This document shows, piece after piece, positions 1-10,918 of a stretch of DNA of 64,000 nucleotides. The stretch's first letter is position 1; the number at the start of each line of letters is the position of its first letter. Position numbers and translations under genes: made by a program. The stretch covers positions 17,016,850 through 17,080,849 of the forward strand of contig NW_023600993.1 in the NCBI RefSeq assembly GCF_014898055.3. Direction: 5' to 3'. The notes below the pieces were generated by a model that was given only the letters and a program-made list of their open reading frames with translations, was not told the DNA's origin and did no database searches. This DNA comes from Talpa occidentalis. Its lineage: Eukaryota; Chordata; Mammalia; Eulipotyphla; Talpidae.

Positions 1-466
1 AACTGAAAAATCTCCACAAAGCTTAGATTTAATGATCTTTGTCTCAAAACAAAGAGTTCTATTTTGAAGTTTAAAGTAGACCAGTACCTTTGTTCCTCAT
101 CCCCAAGACCTTGAAATAGAAGACTACAAACCAACATGATGGAGAGGTAAATTCACCAATCTAACAAGCTGAAAATATTATCTGTGGCACATACGAAAAG
201 TGCCTTAAACGGTACACAGTTTATAACAGATCGACTCTTGGGTCCAGAGCTGAGTTGAGAGAAACATGCTGGAAAATCTTGTTTAAAAAGGAGCCTGAGG
301 GATAAGTAATATTTGAATATACAAAGACAGTCAAAAGCACTCCAAGTGGACAGAGCAGTATGAGCAAAAAGCATAGCATGAATAAGGATCAAATCATGAC
401 AAGGTCAGAATAAGGAATTTGAACTTTATTCTACAGTCAAAGAAGATGTTGAAAGTAGATCTTTAG

Positions 467-733
467 GGCCTCCCTGGTGGCACAAGTGTTTAAGCACAGC
501 ACTGTGAAGCTATCCTCAGCCTCTGCAGCACGAGTTCAATCCCCAGCCAGCCAGGCAGCTATAAACATGGCACAGCAGACCTCTCCTGTCTCACCTGCTG
601 CTCCCCTCAGCAGTGTAATTCAGTCGGCCTGTTCTACTCCCCACTCTGTCGCTGGTGAATCCTCTCACCTCCATCCCCACACTTCTGGCCTGCACCCCAG
701 ATCTTGCATAAATAAATCTTAAAAAAAAAAAAA
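467..733 (+). mobile_element. tRNA-derived SINE, older subtype B
   Basis: A full-length copy of the window's SINE family, from its GGCCTCCCTGG start through the region with CCCCTCAGCAGTG to an AATAAATC tail and oligo(A). It is flanked by a target-site duplication: GAAAGTAGATCTTTAG at 451-466 and GAAAGTAGGTCTTTAAG at 734-750. The B-box is decayed (GAGTTCAATCCCC). A second A-run at 778-799 is probably unrelated simple sequence. Confidence 0.9.
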
Positions 734-1124
734 GAAAGTAGGTCTTTAAGCAAGAAAGTGACATGCTCGGAGCTTAAAAAAAAAAAAAAAAAAAAAAAGA
801 CCATAGGGATGACAGCAATTGTGAAATAAAATTTTATCACTATAGTATGGTATATAGATATAGAAATGGCAGATTTCAACAGGCAAGATGCCAGAATAGA
901 ATGATACTTAAATAAGATTTTTCCCCATTCCTAATTGTTATTTGATGTCAAATAAAAATTGGTCAAAGTACCAGACACTACAATGAAAGTCACTGTGAGA
1001 ATAGCCATATAAAGAGATGATGGATAATGAAAAGAGAAACACATTGTTCTCCAATAATTAGGATACTTTCCAAGATGAATTCTGCTTTCCCTATTTCATA
1101 ATACCTTTTAAAGTATTTTGCATG

Positions 1125-1396
1125 GGGCCTCCCTGGTGGCGCAAGGAGTTAAGCACAGCACTGTGAAGCTATTCGCATCCACTGCAGCATGAATTCAATC
1201 CCTGGCCGGCCAGGGAGCTACACAAATGCTGCAGCAGACCTCTCCTGTCACACCACCTCCTCCCCTCAGCAGTGTATTTCAATTGATCTGCCTGTTCTGC
1301 CTCCCACTCTGTCTTTGGTGAGTCCTCTAACCCCCAACACCTTTGGCCTATACCCCAGTTCTTGTATGCATAAATAAATAAATCTTTTTAAAAATT
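1125..1396 (+). mobile_element. tRNA-derived SINE, older subtype B
   Basis: A full-length copy with head CCTCCCTGGTGGCGCAAGG, a body sharing the CAGCAGTGTATTTCA block, and a tail of ATAAATAAATAAATC followed by T and A runs. Imperfect flanking repeats (about 1108-1124 TTTAAAGTATTTTGCAT and 1393-1409 AAATTAAATATTTTACA) fit an old target-site duplication. Confidence 0.88.
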
Positions 1397-1399
1397 AAA

Positions 1400-3138
1400 T
1401 ATTTTACAATTATTTTCATTTACAACACTTATATTAAAATAAATTAGAAGTAACCCAACAGCTCCCCAAACAATTTAGAACATTTTCTGTATTACTTGTC
1501 TAAGCTGCTTCCAGTTTGTTTATCTCAAGCATAGTAATCACATTAAGAGCAAACAGTCGCATGCCAGTTGCCAGCAGATCTAAACATGACAACTAAAAGG
1601 AGACTTCTCAGTACAAGTACAAATGCACCGAGACAGCTACTAACAAATGTACATGAGACACCTACTAGTATAGTGTGAATTATTATCATAAATATTTTAC
1701 ACTTAAGTGTCACTTGTTAAAAATAAAGTTCATTGGTGTCCTAGATTGTCTGAGAGAACTTTGCATAATTTCTAATTCACAACTTTGATAATTGCCAGAG
1801 TGGTTCCCAGTGAGTAGTAAAGAGTAACCCCGCCTACATAAAAGCATATTTCAATGAGGCTTTCAAATGCAGCAGTCACAGAGGTCAAGCTTCGTTTGTT
1901 TTATTCTCATTTCAACTCATTAAGAACATCAGGGAAAGGACTTTGTTTTATTTGGTATCTACTAAAAATAAAACGCTAATAAAAAAAAAAAAAACAACTT
2001 CCAGGATTCTAAATTCCTAGTTCATGTACAATAGGTCTAAACTTACATTTTAAATGCTAAAATGGATCTTAAAATGGTTTCTACTTTTTTAGTAGAGTTT
2101 ATTATGAAAAATGATGACTTCAAAACAGAAGCAAAGTATTATTTTGTTGATAATCTCTAAGTTTAAAAATACTGCACTGTAGTGCAGAAAATTTGGTATT
2201 TGGAATAATCTGATTCAGCCTTTGTATGCAAATATAATATAAGCTATATAAATCAACTGCAAAAAAAATGCCAATGTGAATTGGCTAACAAGAACTTTAC
2301 CCAAACTACACATTTTCATTTTTAAAAAATAATTGATCTATAAATTCTAGAATAAACAATGATATACTTAAGTGACATATTATTGTACATTAAAAACACA
2401 TAAACACATACACACTATGAGCAAATACTCCATATTAAAGTGCATTTTGCTATTTTCACCATCACATCCCATTGTCACTAGAATAATGTGACAATTGGTG
2501 TTTGTTTCTCTGGCACAATATATTATATCAGAGGGACTCAAACTATGAAATACTTAACACATTAATAGTTATTTTCCCTTTATAAGTCACATCTCAAAAT
2601 ACATAAATAATATTTTGTTTTATTGTTATGTTTTATATATATTTTAAAAACATACTGTATATATTTTAAATATGAATGTTATATTTTTAAATGTAACATT
2701 AAAAAAGCACATGCAATGATGAGATGTAGCAGGATTGCAAAAACTGATTAATATTTCAGAGATATTGCCATTGTTTTCCCTAGAAAGTATTTGTGAGGAA
2801 AAAAAGAACATTCCTTAAGTTCAAAGGAAACACCAGTCAAAGAAATATCTTTGGAGCTTCTAAAGCGGTATAAGCTTGCAGGACTCTTCCAGAAAGGAAA
2901 TCAAGTGGAAAACTTGTAAGAGATATCAATTCAGCACTACACAGACAATCCTGAGAAAACAGGGGCTTTGTTTTCAAAGGAAAGTGGTTTTTGTAACATA
3001 AGAAAGATAGAACTCAGGGGGTAAGAGTTTTAACTATGACATAAATCATACAACGGAAGCACCAAACTAAGCTATCGCAATTTGAAGTCAAAGAATGGGG
3101 ACATGACCAAGATATTCCTGGGAAAATACCACAGTGGA
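1400..3138. other. AT-rich DNA, no gene recognised
   Basis: This stretch has short A-runs (1980-1994) and a very AT-rich patch with partial self-complementarity near 2600-2705. No long open frame and no confidently recognisable repeat is visible. It may hide very old repeats. Confidence 0.4.
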
Positions 3139-3140
3139 AG

Positions 3141-3417
3141 TGCACGGTAAATGGTTTGCAGGCTTTTCTGCCCTCTGCCTTTAGGATTGCCCTGCCTGAT
3201 GGGGCACCTGCAGCTGTCACATTGTTCTAAGCTGTGTTGTTTACTTCCCTGGGCTGGTATCCCCCCCAGCCCACCTGCATGCAGTGTACCTGGCTGCTGC
3301 ACTACATGCAAAAGCTCAATAAAAGCCTGAGAAAGCCACCGAGGGCTCCAGGACTCTCCTTTACGCCAGTCTGCTGGGATCATAGAACCTGCTCTGTGTC
3401 CCTCTCCTGCCACTACA
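3141..3417 (+). mobile_element. Solo LTR of an endogenous retrovirus-like element
   Basis: The 277-bp segment starts TGCACGG and ends CCACTACA, so it has TG...CA termini. It carries a canonical polyadenylation signal (CTCAATAAAAGCCTGAG, about 3314-3330). Near-matching 5-bp flanks (GGAAG before, GGAAA after) fit a target duplication. The same family is present on the - strand at 20579-20976, where the block around AATAAAAGCCTGAGAAAGCC matches closely. Relative to that copy this LTR lacks about 110 bp of its middle part. No internal retroviral genes are attached. Confidence 0.75.
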
Positions 3418-3725
3418 GGAAATCATCCATTGCTCCTTTTTGTTTTGTTTTTTTTTTTTTTTTTCACAAAAGCATCCTATAAATAGCATACTAAGGGGAA
3501 AAATTGTTAGTTGATGCATGTTTTACTCAATTCCAAATAAGCTGAGTAGAGAAAAGGGAATGATGGAAAGCAAATTTGGATAAAACTTTTTTTTTAATTC
3601 ATGAAGAATTATGTTCACATTTAGATTCATTGAGTTTTATGCATTTGGGAAAACACTTAAATAAATTAAATAGATTTTATCCAAATAGCTCACTGGCACA
3701 ATTTGAAATAAGATTGTTACGTGAA

Positions 3726-3962
3726 ATCCGAATAAGCCAAACCATGGAAAAACTTTAGTGCCCCAAAGTAGTCAAAAAGATGTGATATAGATACACAATG
3801 GAATACTACTGAACAATCAAAAAACTCATGCCATTTGCAGCAATATGGATCAAGCTGACAGGGATTAGGCCAAGCAGAATAAGTCAGAAGGAAAAAGACA
3901 AATACCAGATGGGCCACTTTATGTGGATTATATAGAAACAAAACAAAGGGTCAGATAAGGTC
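3726..3962 (+). mobile_element. Old L1 3' end fragment (end of ORF2 and 3'UTR)
   Basis: The segment resembles the C-terminal ORF2 region of L1: ACACAATGGAATACTACT, CATTTGCAGCAATATGGAT and AAGGAAAAAGACAAATACCA align with 14600-14720 of the young L1. It is heavily mutated and has no open frame. It is a diverged, 5'-truncated L1M/L1P-age relic. Confidence 0.75.
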
Positions 3963-4038
3963 ACACTTAAAGTGTCACACTAAGAAACTTTGGAGAATGA
4001 TAGTTTGATTAGAAACTTAAAGACTAAAGACAAAAAGA

Positions 4039-4282
4039 GGGCCTCCCCAGTGGCGCAGCGGTTGAGCGCTGAGTTGCGAAGCTGCCCGCAGCACCGCTGG
4101 GTGAGGGCAAGGGTCCCACATGGCGCGCAGACCTCTCCTGCCGCCCGCTGCTCCCCTCAGCAGTGTACTTCTTCGGTCTGCCTGTTCTGTTCCCTGCTCT
4201 GGCTCTGGTGAATTCTCTCACCCTCCTGAGCTTCTGACTGTACCCAGTGCTTGTACAAATAAATAAATATTTTAAAAAAAAA
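4039..4282 (+). mobile_element. tRNA-derived SINE, younger subtype A
   Basis: This copy belongs to the subtype with GGTTGAGCGCTG in the head and TGGCGCGCAGACCTCTCCTG in the body. Part of the tRNA-like region (the B-box and the CTGCTCCCCGGCCACC segment) is deleted between about 4090 and 4104, so the Pol III promoter is broken. The tail is AAATAAATAAATATTTT plus oligo(A). The flanks show only weak duplication. Confidence 0.88.
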
Positions 4283-4379
4283 AGAGACAGAGAAAGAAAA
4301 CCTTCACATAAATATTGCATTCTAGTTGATAAGGCTGTTTCTCACAAGTTATGGGTAAACAATTCTGATTGCTATACCT

Positions 4380-5758
4380 ATACTAGATCAAACAACTAAG
4401 TAAAAATATGGTGGACCGTGGGAGTGAGGTTTATCTCTAAGTGGAATTTTACATACAAGAAAAGGAGGAAGGCTGGAATGAGCCAGGTGAAACCAAATTA
4501 AAGTTGGAGAATCTATATGAATTCAGACTTAGCTTAATATAAGTGATGTTGATATATACAGATACACAGATAATAGAAATGTTAAGTCCACAGACACTAA
4601 GGTAATTGTAGATATACAAACCCATTGTACAAAGTTGCCCGTATCTGTATTTCCTAGCTCTGTCTGCTCAGAGAGTCTAGAACCAATAACAGAGTAACAA
4701 AGAGCACACCCAGAGCTCAGATCTAGCTTTTTAATACTCTAATAATTACATCAACAAAAGGAACAAAGGTTCTTTGAAGAAATGACTAATTCTAGGCTGG
4801 AGCATAGAATATAAATGATGAGACTGAAGCATCTGGTAATGCTAGAAACTAAGAAGGTGCTCAAAAAACAACAACAAAAATGATGATATGCCAAAAGAAC
4901 ATAGGAGCTAACTGGAAGCTGTCCTCATGGCCAAAGTTCAAACGACTTGAGGCAAAAAATAATGAAATATTGACTTATAACCTAAAGTATAAAACAAATA
5001 TCCTTAGATTCATACTGTATTAAATAAATGAATGAATAAGAATTGATAAATCTCTTATGATAAATAATTCTAAATGATTTGCACAGATACTCTGTCCTCA
5101 AGGAGGTGGAGCATAACTCCCCTCCTCTTGAATGAGGGGTAAACTTAACAGCAAGCTTTCCAAAGGATAGAGTATGGAAAGGGGCAAGAAAACTGTACAG
5201 TGTATAATAAATACGGCCTCTGTCAGGTGACCTAAGTTAACACCATCTGTGATAAGTTATGTTGATCACATAGCCCCTTGATAGGAGGTGACAAGAATGA
5301 CATTTCATTGTGATCTTCCCAAAAACATATAATCCCAGTCTAATCATGAGAAAACGCCAGACAAATCCCATTTGAGAGATATTCTCCAAAACTCATGCCC
5401 AGTATTCCTCAAAACTGTGAAGATATTATCAAAAACAAGAAACTTTGAGAATCTGTCACAGACCAGAGGAATCCAAGGAGATATGACAGCTAATTGCATG
5501 GTGATGTCCTATGTGGGCTCCTAGAACAGGAAAAAGTACATTAGGGCAGAACAAGTGATATATGAAAGCAAGTGTGGTTAATAGTAAGGTACCAATATTG
5601 GTTTCCTAGTTGCAATAAAGGTTGTATGGTATTGTAAATGTTAACAATAGAGAAAACTGGGTTAAAAATATATGGAAAACCCTTCTTTAATCTTTCCAGG
5701 TTTCTGTAAGTCTAAAATTATTCTAAAACAAAAATATGATTTACATTTTTTAAAAATA
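4380..5758 (+). mobile_element. Old L1M-type 3' region, degenerate
   Basis: The 3' end (about 5640-5758), with TCTAAAATTATTCTAAAACAAA and an A-rich terminus, resembles the 3'UTR end of ancient mammalian L1M elements. The preceding 1.2 kb is collinear-looking degenerate 3'UTR-like sequence without an open frame. The 3' terminus is the secure part; the 5' boundary is a guess. Confidence 0.5.
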
Positions 5759-5960
5759 AGGCATTGGCCTTAGGACACTCTAAAGAAAAACCTTCTCACC
5801 TTCCAAAATATATGTCCAACATATTCTGTCCAGTATTGTATTTCCTGTTTTTTCCTCTTGTCCTTGTATAGGGCCATAGCTTTTACCCTTAACAGGTAGA
5901 CCCTCTGCAGATCCAGTTTCTTTCTTTCTTCTGTCTCCCTAGGCCTATCTTACAGCATTC

Positions 5961-6222
5961 TTTTTTTAAAGATTTATTTATTTACGCATACAAGAACTGG
6001 GGTACAGGCCAGAGGTGTGGGGGGTGAGAGGATTCACCAGAGAGAGTGAGGAGTACAACAGGCAGATTGACTGAATACACTGCTGAGGGGAGCAGCTGGA
6101 GAGTCAGGAGAGGTCTGCTGTGCCATGTGGGTTACTCCCTGGCCGGGGATCAAGCTCATGCTGCAGTGACTGTGAATAGCTTCAAAGGTTGCGTCTTAAC
6201 CCCTTGCACCACCATGGAGGCC
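5961..6222 (-). mobile_element. tRNA-derived SINE, older subtype B
   Basis: A full-length inverted copy. The T-rich tail and AGATTTATTTATTT come first on the + strand, and the head ends at TGCACCACCATGGAGGCC. An 18-bp target-site duplication with one mismatch is clear: ATCTTACAGCATTCTTTT at 5947-5964 and ATCTTATAGCATTCTTTT at 6225-6242. Confidence 0.92.
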
Positions 6223-6239
6223 ATATCTTATAGCATTCT

Positions 6240-6685
6240 TTTGGAATCTTTTTCAAATACCTTTATTTAAAGCTAGTAATTAGACTCAAAATATCCCTCT
6301 CTTCTTATGTCAAGATACCTCTCCTCTGGGGATCCTGATCACCATTACCAATGAAATGGACAAAGATCTATATCCAGGGCACAGGGACAGAGAAACCATT
6401 TATGCCTCAGGAACTCTTTAGTACAAAAGAACAGGCAACGGGAAGTGAAAACCATTAATAACCTAAAGCCCCACAGGACCCACACTCTAAGTATTGCTTA
6501 CAAAACAATTCTTGTAGTACAGCAAGGAGTCAATAATAACTTTCCAACTTGAGTACATTTTCAGAAATGGCTCTTAGATATATAGTGCTACCTCTTGTTT
6601 CAATTTATAGTTCTTCCTACTTTCCCAGACTTTTTTGAATATTTATTCTTGCAACATTCTTATGTACACAATAATAAAAAGTAAT
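6240..6685. other. Unassigned AT-rich DNA
   Basis: No open frame, RNA gene or recognisable repeat is visible here. Confidence 0.4.
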
Positions 6686-6689
6686 GACA

Positions 6690-6915
6690 TCTTACATGTA
6701 TTGAGAGATGGTTATGTGCTACATACCCTTTGGAATATTTCATTAAATCCTCAAAATAATGTTGTTATTCTTACACACAAATTACAAATATTATAACCAT
6801 GTTCCAATAAGTTAAATAAATTAGTCAAGGTTGTGTTTGTAAAAGGTAAAGCCTAGATTTGAACCAAGATATACATGACCCCCGGTTCCGATCTTAACTT
6901 CTGTACATCCTACTT
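6690..6915 (-). repeat. MIR-like ancient SINE fragment
   Basis: In + orientation the segment reads like reverse-complemented MIR: ACATGTATTGAG near the start, TTCATTAAATCCTCAAAATAA in the middle, then AGTCAAGG and GATTTGAACC, the last matching the MIR tRNA-like region. It is strongly diverged. Confidence 0.6.
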
Positions 6916-6919
6916 CATA

Positions 6920-7635
6920 CATTTATATCTTCTTTCAATTGCCTTTTTAGAGAGTTTTATCATTTGTCATTGATTCTCTGTCCATACCAGTTATAATGGC
7001 CAATTTTTATAAATTCACGTTTTCTCAGAATATCGTTGAGGTTTCCAACTCTCTGATCAGAAAATGAGGTCAAACTTAACAAAATCTTAAAGTTGTGCTT
7101 TATCTCCTTCCACTCTCTTCAATCCCTCTTCTCTGACTAGAGTCCCGTCTACAGCTTTCATATATGATACAGTCAGATCTCTCTCAAGATGTCAAGCTTG
7201 GAATATACTATCATATCCTTAAAAGAATAAGGTACAAAATTACAGAATAGCAATGCTTTAACAGCCATAGAAATGTCCCCCTGAAGTTATACATCAACGA
7301 GCTTACACTATATTGTGATTACTATAGCCAGGATTAAGATAGATGCTCTTGACATCTTTAATCCCAGGAAACTAAACAGTTTTTTCCAAAAGTTCTCCCC
7401 CACTGACACTGGAATCACCAAGAAATTCATTGTTCAGTTAATAAAATTAAGAAAAACATCTAGCTACAACAATAATAAAAATTTTATGTTCCCAATTTAT
7501 TATTCCTAGTAATAAATTGATTATCTTTGTTTTATACATAGCTATTTGAAGACAAAATATGAAAATCACTCAAATTAACCAACAATTTCAAAGAGAATAG
7601 TGATGTAGGAACCATGTCTTTTAGTTCTTTGGATT
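6920..7635. other. Unassigned AT-rich DNA
   Basis: Nothing assignable was found. A 64-codon open frame at 7315-7509 has no recognisable motif and is probably chance. Confidence 0.4.
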
Positions 7636-7657
7636 TCCATAAAGAACAAAATGTCTT

Positions 7658-7928
7658 GGGGCCTCCCCGGTGGCGCAGCGGTTGAGCGCTGGGTTGCGAA
7701 GCTGCCTGCAGCCTCTGCAGCACTGGTTCGATCCCCGGCTGCTCCCCAGCCACCAGAGGAGGGTCCCACATGGCGCGCAGACCTCTCCTGCCGCCCACTG
7801 CTCCCCTCAGAGTGTACTTCGGTCCTTCTGCCTGCTCTGCTCCCCGCTCTGGCTCTGGTGAATTCTCTCACCCTCCCACGCTTCTGACTGTACCCAGTGC
7901 TTGTATAAATAAATCTTTAAAAAAAAAA
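7658..7928 (+). mobile_element. tRNA-derived SINE, young subtype A
   Basis: A well-preserved full-length copy with a head GGTGGCGCAGCGGTTGAGCG (A-box region), a B-box GGTTCGATCCC at about 7726-7736, the GTCCCACATGGCGCGCAGAC block, and a tail TATAAATAAATCTTT followed by a pure A-run. It is flanked by a perfect 17-bp target-site duplication, AAAGAACAAAATGTCTT, at 7641-7657 and 7929-7945, which implies a recent insertion. The tail combines AATAAA with a TCTTT Pol III terminator, the hallmark of T+ class SINEs. Confidence 0.96.
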
Positions 7929-7945
7929 AAAGAACAAAATGTCTT

Positions 7946-8340
7946 GTACACAGTAAAAATCCCACTAATGTATATCAGTTAGGCAAAAAAATTACTTATT
8001 TTTTAACATATATGGATAATTGTGACAAGAAAGTCTTGAGCTCAAATTCAAAGTGTTTGAGACTCTTTCTAGTCTTTAAGCAATTTTAGAAGGAAAAATA
8101 ATGTCAAGTAAAATGCATTGATTCCTTTCTCACACATTTTCATAAACTGCTCTGTAAGAATTTTAAACAAACATAAAAAATGACCTTTCCTAAGGCACAT
8201 ATAACTTTGTTAGGAATGCCAAAACATTCTACATTGTTCAAACATTAGCATCATAAAAACATTTATTAATGTTTTATTAATGGAAGGAAGAAAGTGCATT
8301 TTTAATACTATCCATCCAGACAAGTCAATAACCACTAAAA
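7946..8340. other. Unassigned AT-rich DNA
   Basis: No gene or repeat is recognised between the two SINEs. Confidence 0.4.
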
Positions 8341-8352
8341 AGAAGATAATCC

Positions 8353-8612
8353 AGGACCTCCTTGGTGGCACAAGGGGTTAAGCATCAGCGCTATGAAGCA
8401 ATCTGTAGCTAGTGCAGCACGAGTTCAATCTCCGGCCAGGGAGTGACCCACATGGTGAAGCAGACCTGCCCTATCTCGTCTGCTGCTCCCCTCCGCAGTG
8501 TATTTCAATCAATCCACCTGTTCTGTTCCCCACTCTGCATCTGGTGAATCCTCTCACCCCCCACACCGATGGCCTACACCCCAGCTCTTGTATGCATAAA
8601 TAAATAAATCTG
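8353..8612 (+). mobile_element. tRNA-derived SINE subtype B, 3' tail split by L1
   Basis: The SINE runs from GGACCTCCTTGGTGGC to its AAATAAATAAATCTG tail, where a full-length L1 has inserted. The remaining tail resumes after the L1 at 14953-14976. The SINE's own target-site duplication therefore spans the L1: AGAAGATAATCC at 8341-8352 and AGAAGATGATCC at 14977-14988. Confidence 0.92.
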
Positions 8613-9813
8613 GAACATGGCGGCAAGGAGACGCTGCGAGTAAGATCTCCCATTAAAAAAAGTTAATAGGGAGGAAAAGCGGCAAGTCCCAGTGAGAACT
8701 GGGACACGGAAGATAAACGGGTGACGCCAGCGAACTGCCCGAAGAAGAAACTGGCCATAAAAGAGGACTAGAAGGGAGGGAAGCGCAGAACCCTGCTCCC
8801 CTCCCCCGCACTCTCCGACCAGCAGAGGGGAGGGAAACAACAAACCAAAACGGCCAGGCCAACAAAAACAAACGAGGCAGCAAGCGGGACTGTGAGTGGA
8901 AAGGAACTATTGCAGCCACCACACCCCGTGAACGGGAGCTGTGGAGAACCCTGCAGGATCCGCCGCGGCAGTGAGCGAACGGCTCCGGGCGCCATTAGAG
9001 AAGAACAAAGACCCCAGGAGACGCGCACACAGCCCAGCTGCCAGTAAGCTGGCGCGGGAAAGCGGCGCACTCTGCGCACTTGAAAAGCAAGTGCAGACCT
9101 GGATCGCGGCTGCCCAGGTCCCCGTGCCTGCGACCTAGGCTTGCGGGGAGACGACCTAGGCTTGCGGGGAGACACACGGAGGTCCTCACTGAGGTGAAGG
9201 TCCCTCCCTGAGTGAGCAGGAACCAGGCGCCCAGGCACGGGAGCTGTGCAAAAGGCGCCATTCCCGCGCCACTGAACTGGGCTACAGCCCGCGTCCTGGA
9301 ACTGAGGGCTTTGAACTGAGACCCAGGGCACGAAAATTCGGGGCGTGGTTTCTCCACGACGGTGGGGCACAAGGCAGACACAGCACCTCAAAGCTGTTGA
9401 GGTGTACCCTACCATTCCCGCTCTGTTCTCTGTCCCACGGGGTGGGGGGAGGCGAAAAACAGCCCCCCAAGGACAATAGGAGAGATCTCTGGCGCCACCT
9501 AGCGACCAGGAAAAAAAAAGTCACTAACACCCTATAAAACAGGACATTTCTTAAGACTGCTTGAAAAGGGCAGAAGGTTTCTGGAGGACCCAGTGGCCAG
9601 CCGGGAAGTTATTGCACGCCAGGCCCCTTCCGACCAGCAGTCTGAGCCCACAGAGGGAGCAGGCACCCACGTCCGGGGCAGACCGGGTGCGCAGAAGAGT
9701 GTGCCTGAAACTGGAGGCACAGGGACTGCATCCCGCTTCGCCATTTGAGAACAGGGACATTTCTTCAGTAAAAACTGCCTAAAACCAGCAGAAAGCTCCC
9801 CCAGAAGACAGAG
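8613..9813 (+). promoter_or_regulatory. L1 5'UTR / internal promoter region
   Basis: This leader is much more GC-rich than its surroundings and precedes ORF1. It begins with AACATGGCGGC (8614-8624), close to the YY1 site that positions transcription starts in human L1, so it probably holds the internal Pol II promoter. A 21-bp unit is tandemly duplicated at 9131-9151 and 9152-9172. Two imperfectly similar blocks, AGGACATTTCTTAAGACTG near 9541 and AGGGACATTTCTTCAG near 9753, suggest an older internal duplication. The antisense strand is open for 215 codons at 8768-9415. Confidence 0.8.
8614..8624 (+). promoter_or_regulatory. YY1-like site at L1 start
   Basis: AACATGGCGGC matches the core of a YY1 site (ATGGCGGC) and lies at the first bases of the element. 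That is where human L1 carries a YY1 site that fixes the transcription start. The function in this family is inferred. Confidence 0.6.
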
Positions 9814-10842
9814 ATGGCTCCTGGAAGAGCCAGAGGGGAGCGGAGAAGTTCACCCAAGATGTCAGTCAGTCCGAGCAACACAGTGTCCCAACGCATACGA
9901 CAAATTAGAAAACAGACAGTAGGGAGTAGAAGAACCACACGCAACCTAAAAAGTCCTCAGGAAAGAAGCACACCACAAAAAGAAAACCACTCCCCAGATT
10001 GCAACGACAGCAACTTGGAAGAACTTCTGAGCCTTCCAGAAAGAGAATTTAAAATTGCCATGATTAAAAAAGTGATAGATCAGAAGAAGGAAATTGAGTC
10101 CCTAAAGAGGGAAGTAAGAGAAATGCAGGAGATCAAAGAATTAATGGAGGAACTAAAGAACTCTGGGAAAAGCAATGAAAGCAGAATAGATGAAATGGAA
10201 GAACGAATAAGTAATCTTGAAGACACAGAAATAAAAAGAACCAAAACAGAAAAGGAAAGAGAAGTACGAAGGAAAAAGAATGAAGAAAGACTTCGGGAAC
10301 TATCTGACTCCATGAGGAAAGGAAATATAAGAGTTATAGGAATTCCAGAAGGAGAGGAGAGACATGTGGGAACAGAGAAAATATTCATGGATATAATTGA
10401 AGCGAACTTCCCAAATGAGAAGAAGGAGCTGAAAATTGATATACAAGAAGCAAGAAGAACACCAAACTTCCACGACGAAAGGAAAAACACAGCAAGACAC
10501 ATAATAGTAAAGCTCCCAAGAATCCAGGACAAGGAAAAAATAATGAAGCTGACAAGAGGGAAGAAACAGATAACATTCAAAGGAAAACCAATCAGGCTGA
10601 CATCAGACTTCTCTGAAGAAACACTACGGGCAAGGAGAGAGTGGAGGGACATAGTCAACAGACTCCAAGAAAACAGATGCCAACCAAGAATACTCTATCC
10701 CGCAAAGCTCTCTTTCCTCCATGAAGAAAGAATATGGACCTTCCCAGACAAAGAGAAACTCCGGAATTTCATTGCGACTAAACCCCCACTCCAAAAAATA
10801 CTACAAGGAATCCTAAAGCCAGAACCTCAGAGGGACGAATAA
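9814..10842 (+). CDS. L1 ORF1 protein (RNA-binding chaperone), intact
   Basis: This 342-residue frame is close to the 338 of human ORF1p. ORF1p trimerises, coats L1 RNA in cytoplasmic particles and acts as a nucleic-acid chaperone. Residues 1-60 are basic and likely disordered. Residues about 68-165 are charged and heptad-patterned (KKEIESLKREVREMQEIKEL), as in the coiled coil. The RRM-like domain covers about 168-265, with NIRVIGIPEGEE at 171-182. The C-terminal domain covers about 266-330, with ARREWRDIVNRL and ILYPAKLSFLHE. I chose the first ATG; a second in-frame ATG at codon 16 (9859) is also possible. Compared with the - strand copy at 50982-51839, this protein lacks 21 residues, or three heptads, of coiled coil. 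No stop or frameshift is present. Confidence 0.95.
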   Translation: MAPGRARGERRSSPKMSVSPSNTVSQRIRQIRKQTVGSRRTTRNLKSPQERSTPQKENHSPDCNDSNLEELLSLPEREFKIAMIKKVIDQKKEIESLKREVREMQEIKELMEELKNSGKSNESRIDEMEERISNLEDTEIKRTKTEKEREVRRKKNEERLRELSDSMRKGNIRVIGIPEGEERHVGTEKIFMDIIEANFPNEKKELKIDIQEARRTPNFHDERKNTARHIIVKLPRIQDKEKIMKLTRGKKQITFKGKPIRLTSDFSEETLRARREWRDIVNRLQENRCQPRILYPAKLSFLHEERIWTFPDKEKLRNFIATKPPLQKILQGILKPEPQRDE

Positions 10843-10918
10843 CAACGAAAGAAGACCAAAAAAAAAAAAAAAGTTATTAAAAGAATAAATAAATAAAATC
10901 AAAGGAAAGACAAACATA

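Noticed and set aside
7532..7887. Many 60-100 codon open frames on both strands with similar proteins (also at 4024, 47930, 57405 and others)
   Set aside because: They lie in the GC-rich body of the SINE. The similarity is repeat similarity, not a protein family.
10080..10658. 192-codon antisense frame opposite L1 ORF1, and its twin at 51166-51531
   Set aside because: It is a shadow of the A-rich, coiled-coil ORF1 strand, rich in Ser/Phe/Leu, as expected from reverse-complemented Lys/Glu codons.
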